From positions 1 to 6,370 of the forward strand of contig CABUDB010000099.1 of NCBI GenBank assembly GCA_902490245.1: DNA of 6,370 nt. Direction: 5' to 3'. This stretch comes from an uncultured Collinsella sp. (lineage in GTDB: Bacteria > Actinomycetota > Coriobacteriia > Coriobacteriales > Coriobacteriaceae). Shown piece by piece: positions 1-5,081 of the stretch. The translations under genes and the position numbers were made by a program. Position 1 is the first letter of the stretch. Each line of letters begins with the position of its first letter. Below the pieces are notes generated by a model. That model was not told the DNA's origin and searched no databases. It worked only from the letters and a program-made list of their open reading frames with translations.

Positions 1-38
1 ACGGTGACTCACCGGAATATCTTGAAAATCGTCGTTGA
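1..38 (+). CDS. 3' end of an upstream plus-strand gene (probable, function unknown)
   Basis: Reading from base 3, the frame gives GDSPEYLENRR and then a TGA at 36-38. A strong plus-strand intrinsic terminator begins 15 bases later, which is the usual distance for the end of a transcribed gene. The charged, hydrophilic tail looks like an ordinary protein C-terminus, but eleven residues are too few to name a family. Another frame stops at 5-7 and could instead be the true end. The third frame stays open until about 516 only because it runs antisense through the deaminase gene. The terminator makes a plus-strand gene entering from the left likely; the choice of frame is inference. Confidence 0.4.
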   Translation, partial: GDSPEYLENRR

Positions 39-52
39 ATTCGATGGTTCTG

Positions 53-85
53 CCCTGCAGCTCGCACGCGCTGCAGGGTCTTTTT
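53..85 (+). terminator. Rho-independent terminator of the gene entering from the left
   Basis: CCCTGCAGC (53-61) and GCTGCAGGG (70-78) form a perfect 9-bp GC-rich stem around an 8-nt loop. TCTTTTT follows at 79-85. The T-run is only on the plus-strand side, so it acts on rightward transcription. On the minus strand, ridA transcripts would meet the same hairpin 37 bases after their stop codon but without a U-run, so it would be at best a weak terminator for ridA. Confidence 0.8.
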
Positions 86-114
86 GCATGTCATGTTTAG
101 TTGTTGCCAACGCC

Positions 115-492
115 TTAGAGGGCGGCGACGACCTCGATCTCGACCAGACCGCCGGCCGGAAGGGCGGCAACCTGGAAGGCGCTGCGCGCGGGGAACGGGG
201 CCTCGAACTTGGAGGCGTAGATCTCGTTCACGGCGGCGAAGTCGGCGATGTCGGCCAGGTAGACCGTCGTCTTGACAACATCGGCAAACGTGGCGCCGGC
301 AGCGGTCAGCAGGGCCTCGACGTTAGCAAGGGACTGCTTAGCCTGGGCCTCGACGCCCTCAGGCATCTTGCCGGTTGCGGGATCGATGCCCAGCTGGCCG
401 GACAGGAACACCATGTTGCCGGTCTGGATGCCGGGGGAATACGGGCCGATGGCTGCGGGTGCGTTATCGGAAGACACGACGGTCTTGCTCAT
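115..492 (-). CDS. ridA: RidA family enamine/imine deaminase (Rid/YjgF/YER057c/UK114)
   Basis: The 125-residue product has the usual length for this family, whose members form trimers in the cytosol and hydrolyse reactive enamine/imine intermediates such as 2-aminoacrylate released by PLP enzymes. Visible signatures are AIGPYSPGI (Y18), VFLSGQLGIDP (S31, G32), and the C-terminal block PARSAFQVAALPAGGLVEIEVVA. That block contains R103, the position of the catalytic Arg105 of E. coli RidA, with P112 and E118 matching Pro114 and Glu120. The cysteine near position 107 of E. coli RidA is Ala here. The ATG at 490-492 is chosen because AAGGAG lies 6 bases upstream; the in-frame start at 565-567 would add non-family residues and would lie within the predicted leader hairpin. 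The gene is monocistronic and diverges from the U32 operon. Assignment to the Rid superfamily is secure; RidA itself rather than a Rid1-7 paralogue is likely because the Arg is kept. Confidence 0.93.
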   Translation of the reverse strand: MSKTVVSSDNAPAAIGPYSPGIQTGNMVFLSGQLGIDPATGKMPEGVEAQAKQSLANVEALLTAAGATFADVVKTTVYLADIADFAAVNEIYASKFEAPFPARSAFQVAALPAGGLVEIEVVAAL

Positions 493-525
493 GTTTATCT
501 CCTTACGATCAGTTGAGAGAGCGTG

Positions 526-573
526 AGCGCGGCGTTCACACCGGGAGGCACAGTTCGGTCTGAACACCGCGCT
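526..573 (-). promoter_or_regulatory. Long hairpin in the ridA 5' leader
   Basis: Bases 526-538 pair with 561-573. In minus-strand RNA this is 13 bp, counting one G-U wobble at 533/566. After a single G-G mismatch, 540-543 pairs with 556-559, leaving a 12-nt loop (544-555). The arms include GCGCGGUGUUCA and UGAACGCCGCGC as read on the ridA strand. In plus-strand RNA the wobble becomes a C-A mismatch, so the fold favours the ridA strand. No U-run follows, so it is not a terminator. It sits just after the predicted transcription start and about 30 bases before the start codon, as expected of a 5' stabilising stem or a protein or RNA-binding leader element. Confidence 0.55.
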
Positions 574-581
574 TGATTGGG

Positions 582-610
582 ATAGTACTCAAGGTTTCCG
601 CGCGATGCAA
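582..610 (-). promoter_or_regulatory. Predicted sigma-70-type promoter of ridA
   Basis: On the minus strand a TTGCAT (-35, at 605-610) is followed after exactly 17 bp by TACTAT (-10, at 582-587). Each hexamer matches the housekeeping consensus at four of six positions, with the most conserved bases kept. The start of transcription would fall near 574-577, giving a leader of about 83 nt that begins with the hairpin at 526-573. No experimental evidence is available from sequence alone. Confidence 0.6.
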
Positions 611-742
611 GATTATTATCACGTTGCGAGAATATTTTATCGCCCAACGGCGTCTGTCGGCCGCTGAACGGCACGACCGGCGACCTGCCTGAAGACTTTA
701 TCCTGCTTGGGCCACAGGGCTCGTCCGCCGCAACAGCACCAC

Positions 743-748
743 TATACT
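743..748 (+). promoter_or_regulatory. Candidate -10 box for the U32/RluA operon
   Basis: TATACT lies 32 bases before the ATG at 781, which would give a leader of about 25 nt. There is no good -35 hexamer 16-18 bp upstream, as the region reads GC-rich, so either the promoter is weak or it depends on an activator or another sigma factor. The start codon is preceded by AAAGGCAGGAT, an acceptable but imperfect Shine-Dalgarno. The rest of the divergent gap (about 611-740) shows no further clear element. Confidence 0.35.
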
Positions 749-780
749 TTTGAATATCTGAGCATTTTGAAAGGCAGGAT

Positions 781-3273
781 ATGACCGCAACCGCCAGTCG
801 AACCATCAACCGCAGACCCGAGCTTTTGGCGCCCGCCGGAGGGCCCGAGCCCTTTGCCGCCGCACTCGCCGCCGGGGCAGACGCCATCTACTGCGGCATG
901 GGCAGCTTCAACGCCCGCCGCAAGGCCACCAACTTTACCGACGAGGCCTTTGAGCAAGCCTGCCGCGCCGCGCATCTAGCCGGGTCGCGCGTCTACGTCA
1001 CGGTCAACATCGTCATCAAGCAGTCCGAGATGGGCGATGCACTGCAACTCATCCATCGCTGCTCCACGCTGGGCGCCGACGCCTTCATCATCCAGGACTG
1101 GGGCCTGTTCTTTGAGGTCAAACGCACCATGCCCGGCATCGAGACACATATCTCGACCCAGGCGAACATCCATGACGACCGCGGGACTATCTGGTGCCGC
1201 GAGCAGGGCGCCGACCGCGTGACCCTCTCGCGCGAGCTTTCCATCGACGAGATCGCCGCCATTCACGATGCCGCGCCCGACGTTGACCTGGAGGTCTTTA
1301 GCCACGGCGCCATCTGCTTTTGCTACTCGGGCCTATGCCTGCTGTCGAGCTTTGCCATGGCGGGCCGCTCGGCCAACCGCGGCATGTGCGCTCAGCCCTG
1401 TCGCCTGCCTTACGAGCTGATCGACGAGAACGGACGTACGCTCTCCCCTGCCGGTCGCGAGCGCGCTCTATGCCCGCGCGACACCAACACTTCGCAGCTC
1501 GTTCGCCGTCTGTACGGCGCCGGCGCCGCGTCGCTCAAACTCGAGGGCCGCATGAAGGCACCCGATTACGTGTACTCCATCGTCGACGTGTATCGTCATC
1601 AGATTGATGACATGCTTGCCGATGTTTCGACCTCTAAGGATGAGAATGCCGCCCGCCAGCGCCAGCTCAAACGCTGCTTTAATCGCGACTTTACGCACGC
1701 CTACCAGGATGGCACCTCGGGCGACGAGATGATGAGCTACGAGCGCTCCAACAACCGCGGTCAGATTGTTGGCACGGTGCTGGGCAGCCGTCTGGCCAAC
1801 CGCGATGTGTGCGGCCTCAAACCCGACGACCGCCGTCGCCGCGCCGCCATCGCCCGCATTGAGCTGTTTGAGCCCGTGGGCAAGGGCGACCTGCTGGAGC
1901 TTCGCCACGATAACGAGTTTGACCAGTTCCTGACCACCATTGCCGCCGATGATGCCGCCGCCGGTGACATCATCGAATGTCGCGTGCCCCGCAGCATGCC
2001 CGAGGGCTGCCGCGTCCGCGTGATTCGCAGTCAGCGTGCCATCGACGCCGCCGGCACCGCGCTCAAGCGCGATGTGCTGCGCCGCCGAGCTGTTGACGTA
2101 TCCGTCGTGGCGCGCCTGGGCGAGCCGTTTACCGTCACACTCACCTGCTGTGACAACCCCGCGCTCACCGCCACCGCCACGGGCTTTACCGTCGAGGCCG
2201 CCAAGACCCGCGCCGTCGAGGCGGCAGACCTGGTTGAGCATGTGGGCCGCATGGGCTCCTCGCCCTTTGAGGCAGCGAGCTTTGACGTTTCGCTCGACGC
2301 CGGCTGCGGTATGGGCTTCTCCGCCGTGCACAAGGTGCGCGCCGCCGCCTGTAAAGCATTGGAGGAGGCCATTCTGGCGCCATATGAAGAGCGTGCTCGC
2401 ACGCTTGAGATGCCGGTGCTCGACAAGTGCACGCGCCCCATGCCCGAGCACTACCGCGATGAGCCGCAGATCTGCGCCACCGTCACCTCGCTCGAAGCCG
2501 CCGAAGCCGCTCATGCCGAGGGCGCCACGCGCATCTACATGACTACCGACGCACTCGATGCGGCCGAGCTCTCCCCTGCCGATGCATTTGAGCAGGGTAT
2601 CGTGCCCGTACTCGACGTGGTCTGCCGCGCCGCCGACCACGAGCGCGTCGATCCCTGGATCAATGCCGGAGCCACCGTCGCCGTCGGCAATATCTCCGAG
2701 CTCGCCGTAGCCGCGCAGGTTGGCGCCACGGCCGAGATTCGCTCTTGCCTGCCGGTGCACAACACGCCTTGCATGGAGGCACTTGCCGAGCGCGGAGCCG
2801 GCGCGTTTTGGCTCTCGCCCGAGATCACGCTCGACGAGATTATCTCGCTTGGCACCGCCGCGCCCGCAGCCCTGGGCATCACCGTGTTTGGCCGCCCGCG
2901 CGTCATGACAAGCGAGCATTGCATTCTGCAGGTTGCCAACGGCTGTATCCACGATTGTGCCAACTGCCGCCTGCGTGCCCGCAAGCTCTCGCTCAAGAAT
3001 ATCGACGGCAAGGTCATGCCCGTCCGCACCGACATCCACGGCCGCTCTCGCCTGTACGATGCCTACCCCATCGACCTCACGCCGCAAGTTCCTCAGCTGC
3101 TCGATGCCGGCGTGCGTCGTCTCATGGTGGACGGAACGCTGCTCGAGACGAATGAGGTGGGCCGTGCCGTCGCCCGCGTCCGTCGCGCCGTCGAAGCAGC
3201 GCAGGCCGGCCGCAAGCCCGCCGCCCGCCTGCGCGGCGCCACCTCGGGCTGCATGTTTGTGGGAATTAGCTAA
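781..3273 (+). CDS. Peptidase U32 family protein with DUF3656, probable RNA hydroxylase (RlhA/TrhP-like)
   Basis: The 830-residue protein opens with a U32 core (about 13-300: ELLAPAGGPEPFAAALAAGADAIYCG). It matches the U32 signature exactly at 171-189 (E-x-F-x2-G-A-I-C-x4-G-x-C-x-L-S). Cys179, Cys186 and Cys203 have the 7- and 17-residue spacing of the Fe-S ligands of UbiU; Cys231 (CPRD) is the likely fourth. DUF3656 follows at about 438-530. The rest (about 545-830) is a second, U32-like half: LSPEITLDEI at 678-687 echoes LSRELSIDEI at 149-158. It ends with four cysteines at 714, 722, 726 and 729. Despite the family name, studied bacterial members hydroxylate RNA (RlhA on 23S C2501, TrhP on tRNA U34) or ubiquinone precursors (UbiU/V), not peptides. 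DUF3656 favours the RlhA branch, but this protein is about 180 residues longer than E. coli RlhA. It is soluble, with no signal peptide. It heads an operon with an RluA-type synthase. Substrate remains inference. Confidence 0.88.
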   Translation: MTATASRTINRRPELLAPAGGPEPFAAALAAGADAIYCGMGSFNARRKATNFTDEAFEQACRAAHLAGSRVYVTVNIVIKQSEMGDALQLIHRCSTLGADAFIIQDWGLFFEVKRTMPGIETHISTQANIHDDRGTIWCREQGADRVTLSRELSIDEIAAIHDAAPDVDLEVFSHGAICFCYSGLCLLSSFAMAGRSANRGMCAQPCRLPYELIDENGRTLSPAGRERALCPRDTNTSQLVRRLYGAGAASLKLEGRMKAPDYVYSIVDVYRHQIDDMLADVSTSKDENAARQRQLKRCFNRDFTHAYQDGTSGDEMMSYERSNNRGQIVGTVLGSRLANRDVCGLKPDDRRRRAAIARIELFEPVGKGDLLELRHDNEFDQFLTTIAADDAAAGDIIECRVPRSMPEGCRVRVIRSQRAIDAAGTALKRDVLRRRAVDVSVVARLGEPFTVTLTCCDNPALTATATGFTVEAAKTRAVEAADLVEHVGRMGSSPFEAASFDVSLDAGCGMGFSAVHKVRAAACKALEEAILAPYEERARTLEMPVLDKCTRPMPEHYRDEPQICATVTSLEAAEAAHAEGATRIYMTTDALDAAELSPADAFEQGIVPVLDVVCRAADHERVDPWINAGATVAVGNISELAVAAQVGATAEIRSCLPVHNTPCMEALAERGAGAFWLSPEITLDEIISLGTAAPAALGITVFGRPRVMTSEHCILQVANGCIHDCANCRLRARKLSLKNIDGKVMPVRTDIHGRSRLYDAYPIDLTPQVPQLLDAGVRRLMVDGTLLETNEVGRAVARVRRAVEAAQAGRKPAARLRGATSGCMFVGIS

Positions 3274-3288
3274 CCGAAAGGCTTACAC

Positions 3289-3948
3289 GTGAACGAAGAA
3301 CCTCAAGTCCTCTACTGCGACGCCTGGCTCATGGCCATCGACAAGCCCGCTGGCATGATCGTCCACGGTGACGGCACCGGCGAGCGCACACTTACCGACT
3401 ACGCCAGCGACCTGCTGCTGGCGATGGGCGACGGCTTTGCCGCGACCGACATGCAGCCGCTCAACCGCCTGGACCGCGACACCACCGGCGTGGTGCTGTT
3501 CTCGCTCGACAAGCAGACGCAGCCCGCCTTTGACCAGATGGTCATCGACCACGCTTTCGAAAAGCACTACCTGGCGCTCGCCGAGGGCAAAATCGACTGG
3601 AACGAGAAGCTCATCGACAAGCCTATCGCCCGCGACCGCCACGATAGCCGCAAGATGCGCGTTGGCGCCAGCGGCAAGCCGTCTCAGACGCGCGTGAAGG
3701 TGCTCAAGCGTCTTAAGAGCCGCCGCGGCCTGCCCACGCGCTCGTATATCGATGTCGAGCTGCTCACCGGCCGCAAACACCAGATTCGCGTGCACCTGGC
3801 GAGCGAGCGCCATCCCCTGGTGGGCGACGACCTGTACGGGACGCCGCGTCCTTGTGGCCTCATGCTCCACGCCCACAGCGTGTCCTTTACGCATCCCGTA
3901 ACCGGCGAGCACATCCACATCGAAGCCCCCTGCCCCTGGGAGCCCTAA
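3289..3948 (+). CDS. RluA family pseudouridine synthase
   Basis: The 219-residue protein isomerises specific uridines in rRNA or tRNA to pseudouridine. Motifs in order: the start of the catalytic domain AIDKPAGMIVHGD (17-29), the active-site block LNRLDRDTTGVVLFS (58-72) with catalytic Asp62, HAFEKHYLAL (88-97), and GRKHQIRVHLA with HPLVGDDLYG (161-184). It has no N-terminal S4 domain, unlike RluC and RluD, and its length equals that of E. coli RluA, though this does not fix the target base. The start is GTG at 3289, preceded by GAAAGG at a 7-base distance; the next in-frame ATG (M22, in the AGMIVHG motif) would cut into the fold. It begins 15 bases after the U32 gene stop, so the two are almost certainly co-transcribed, which suggests related RNA-modification roles. 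Family assignment is secure; the specific site is unknown. Confidence 0.92.
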   Translation: MNEEPQVLYCDAWLMAIDKPAGMIVHGDGTGERTLTDYASDLLLAMGDGFAATDMQPLNRLDRDTTGVVLFSLDKQTQPAFDQMVIDHAFEKHYLALAEGKIDWNEKLIDKPIARDRHDSRKMRVGASGKPSQTRVKVLKRLKSRRGLPTRSYIDVELLTGRKHQIRVHLASERHPLVGDDLYGTPRPCGLMLHAHSVSFTHPVTGEHIHIEAPCPWEP

Positions 3949-3986
3949 ACCACCACAATGGGGACAGGCACCTTCGCGGTGGTTTT
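3947..3986 (+). terminator. Possible terminator directly after the pseudouridine synthase gene
   Basis: AAACCACC (3947-3954, overlapping the TAA stop) pairs perfectly with GGTGGTTT (3978-3985) across a 23-nt loop. The T-run TTTT lies inside and at the end of the 3' arm, followed by GCC. The large loop and short U-tail make it a weaker candidate than the hairpin at 4251-4287. The loop contains GGGGACAGGCACC, a string that I recall from REP-like intergenic elements; that recollection is unchecked. Confidence 0.4.
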
Positions 3987-4016
3987 GCCGCAATGGCTCA
4001 GCCGCGGTCCCAAAAC

Positions 4017-4073
4017 GTCTCGATCTGTAACAGTTAGAATCCGTTTTCCGGTCTATCTGTTACAGATCGAGAC
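4017..4073. repeat. Palindromic unit A (perfect 17-bp arms)
   Basis: Bases 4017-4033 and 4057-4073 are perfect reverse complements (17 bp). After a single T-T mismatch the stem resumes with TAGA/TCTA (4035-4038 with 4052-4055). Past a two-base bulge it ends in CCG/CGG (4041-4043 with 4049-4051) around TTTTC. Nearly the whole 57-nt segment can therefore fold as one hairpin. This is the best preserved copy of the array. Confidence 0.85.
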
Positions 4074-4098
4074 ATTCGAAACCTCCTCAACGGGAAAA

Positions 4099-4153
4099 TC
4101 TCAATCTGTAACAGTAACTCGGCAAAATCAGCCTCAGATGTTATAGATTTAGA
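4099..4153. repeat. Palindromic unit B (degenerate copy)
   Basis: Bases 4099-4113 pair with 4139-4153 at 13 of 15 positions, plus one wobble (4108/4144) and one mismatch (4102/4150). The inner stem seen in units A and C is lost. Only GGC/GCC (4121-4123 with 4131-4133) remains. The length is 55 nt, identical to the other units. Confidence 0.75.
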
Positions 4154-4179
4154 CAAACCATCAGCGTCGCCCCAAGCAA

Positions 4180-4234
4180 TCTCAATCTGTAACATCTAGC
4201 CCGCTTTTAACGGTCTAGTTGTTACAGACTTAGA
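4180..4234. repeat. Palindromic unit C
   Basis: Bases 4180-4194 pair with 4220-4234 at 13 of 15 positions (mismatches at 4183/4231 and 4185/4229). A T-T mismatch (4195/4219) is followed by CTAG/CTAG (4196-4199 with 4215-4218). CCG/CGG (4201-4203 with 4211-4213) then encloses a T-rich loop. This repeats the plan of unit A with different bases in the stem. Confidence 0.8.
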
Positions 4235-4250
4235 CAAACCGGCAGACAAC

Positions 4251-4290
4251 AAAAGCGGCAACGCCCGTAATGGATGTTGCCGCTTTTCTA
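4251..4290. terminator. Bidirectional rho-independent terminator between convergent operons
   Basis: AAAAGCGGCAAC (4251-4262) and GTTGCCGCTTTT (4276-4287) form a perfect 12-bp stem with a 13-nt loop. On the plus strand the T-run at 4284-4287 continues CTATT; on the minus strand the complementary T-run at 4254-4251 continues GTTGTC. It lies 44 bases after the DeoR gene stop and about 300 bases after the pseudouridine synthase stop, so it serves both directions. Confidence 0.85.
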
Positions 4291-4331
4291 TTGAGAAAGC
4301 TAAATGGTTTTGGCCTTACTTCGCCCCGTTG

Positions 4332-5078
4332 CTAGACCGTGATGACGTTTTCCATCGCCTGGTATTTGGCGGGCACCTCGCCCGCGGTGATAATCGTTGC
4401 ATCGCGGAAGTCCGCGAACTTGACGGGCGCCACCATGCCAAATTTACTGGCGTCCGAGATTACGAAGCGCTTGGCCGTATGGCGCATCGAGATACGCTTT
4501 ACTTGCGCCTCCTCGATATCGGGCGCCGTGAAGCCCTGCTCGGCGGCAATGCCGTTAGAGCCCCAAAAGCCACAGTTGAAGTTGTAGCGGTCTAAGGTTG
4601 CCAAGGCATCGGGGCCAACGAGCGCCTCGGTCTCGGGTTTGAGCTCGCCACCCAGCACCACGGTATGCATGCCACGCAAAGCAAGGCGTTGAGCATGGAG
4701 CACGGAATCGGTCACATAGGTGACATCTTCAAGGTGTGGAAGATGCTCGATGAGCCTGAGCGTCGTCGAACCCGAGTCGATGTATACAAAGCTCTCGGGC
4801 TCCACAAGTGCCGCCGCACGGGCGCAGATACGCTCCTTGTCGTCGTTATGGAGGTCGCTACGCTCATTAAGCGTCAGGTCGCGCGTCACGTGCGCGCGCT
4901 CCAGACTTGTCGCGCCTCCGTGCACCTTGGCGATACGGTGTGCTCGGTCGAGCGTCTGCAGGTCGCGCCGAATGGTAGACGCCGTCACGCCCAGGGCTTC
5001 GGCAAGCTCCGGCACGGTAACCGAGCCGGCCTGCTGAACCATCGACACGATCGCGTTGAGCCTATCTTCCGCTAGCAT
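4332..5078 (-). CDS. DeoR family transcriptional regulator
   Basis: The 248-residue protein has the standard length and order for the family. An N-terminal winged helix-turn-helix (about 5-55: VTVPELAEALGVTASTIRRDL, then RIAKVHGGA) is followed by a DeoRC sensor domain of the ribose-5-phosphate-isomerase-like fold. Sensor motifs are YIDSGSTTLRL (99-109), YVTDS (121-125), VLGGELK (141-147), FWGSNGI (171-177) and ISDASKFG (207-214). Such regulators usually repress sugar or polyol catabolic operons and are released by a phosphorylated sugar intermediate. The ATG at 5076-5078 follows the oxidoreductase stop by 3 bp. GGAGG at 5087-5091, inside that gene's last codons, is 8 bases away, so translation is probably coupled. 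Its likely targets include its own operon, whose upstream region carries phased CGCA repeats. The effector is unknown. Confidence 0.93.
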   Translation of the reverse strand: MLAEDRLNAIVSMVQQAGSVTVPELAEALGVTASTIRRDLQTLDRAHRIAKVHGGATSLERAHVTRDLTLNERSDLHNDDKERICARAAALVEPESFVYIDSGSTTLRLIEHLPHLEDVTYVTDSVLHAQRLALRGMHTVVLGGELKPETEALVGPDALATLDRYNFNCGFWGSNGIAAEQGFTAPDIEEAQVKRISMRHTAKRFVISDASKFGMVAPVKFADFRDATIITAGEVPAKYQAMENVITV

Positions 5079-5081
5079 CGC

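Larger units (their letters stand above)
4018..4260. repeat. Array of three 81-bp units, each a 55-nt inverted repeat
   Basis: The arm TCTCRATCTGTAACA begins at 4018, 4099 and 4180, and its inverted partner (best copy TGTTACAGATCGAGA) begins at 4058, 4139 and 4220. Every corresponding distance is exactly 81 bp. Six 15-bp arms therefore alternate in orientation at 40, 41, 40, 41, 40 bp. Arms are conserved, while the 25-nt loops and 26-nt intervals differ, though two intervals share the start CAAACC. Most arms contain a near-perfect dyad, TCTGT-W-ACAGA. It lies in the gap between convergent operons and contains no plausible coding sequence. Its function is unknown: RNA hairpins, protein-binding sites, or a REP/BIME-like element are all possible. 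Confidence 0.85.

Noticed and set aside
4..516. Plus-strand open frame opposite ridA
   Set aside because: It reads through the terminator hairpin at 53-85 and mirrors the RidA gene, whose family motifs are clear on the other strand.
2920..2967. Radical SAM motif C-x3-C-x2-C in the U32 protein
   Set aside because: It lies near the C-terminus in a U32-like half and lacks the other radical SAM features, such as an N-terminal barrel position and the GGE-type motif; a further Cys714 fits a separate four-thiol cluster.
1468..3087. Long minus-strand open frame (539 codons) inside the U32 gene
   Set aside because: It is the antisense shadow of a GC-rich, strongly biased coding sequence. Its product is low-complexity, rich in Gly, Ala, His and Val, with no family motif, while the plus strand has clear U32 and DUF3656 motifs.
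781..3273. Annotation of the U32 gene as a secreted collagenase or protease
   Set aside because: There is no signal peptide. Cys spacing and DUF3656 match the cytosolic Fe-S RNA-modification branch, and protease activity for the family is poorly supported.
3958..4146. Small open frames across the convergent gap
   Set aside because: They run through the palindromic array, lack Shine-Dalgarno sequences and encode compositionally unlikely products.
4018..4234. CRISPR array
   Set aside because: The repeats alternate in orientation, the conserved arm is only about 15 bp, there are only three units, and no cas gene is visible in the window.
4018..4234. Integron attC-like sites
   Set aside because: No gene cassettes lie between the palindromes, no integrase is present, and the arms do not show the paired attC core sites in the expected order.
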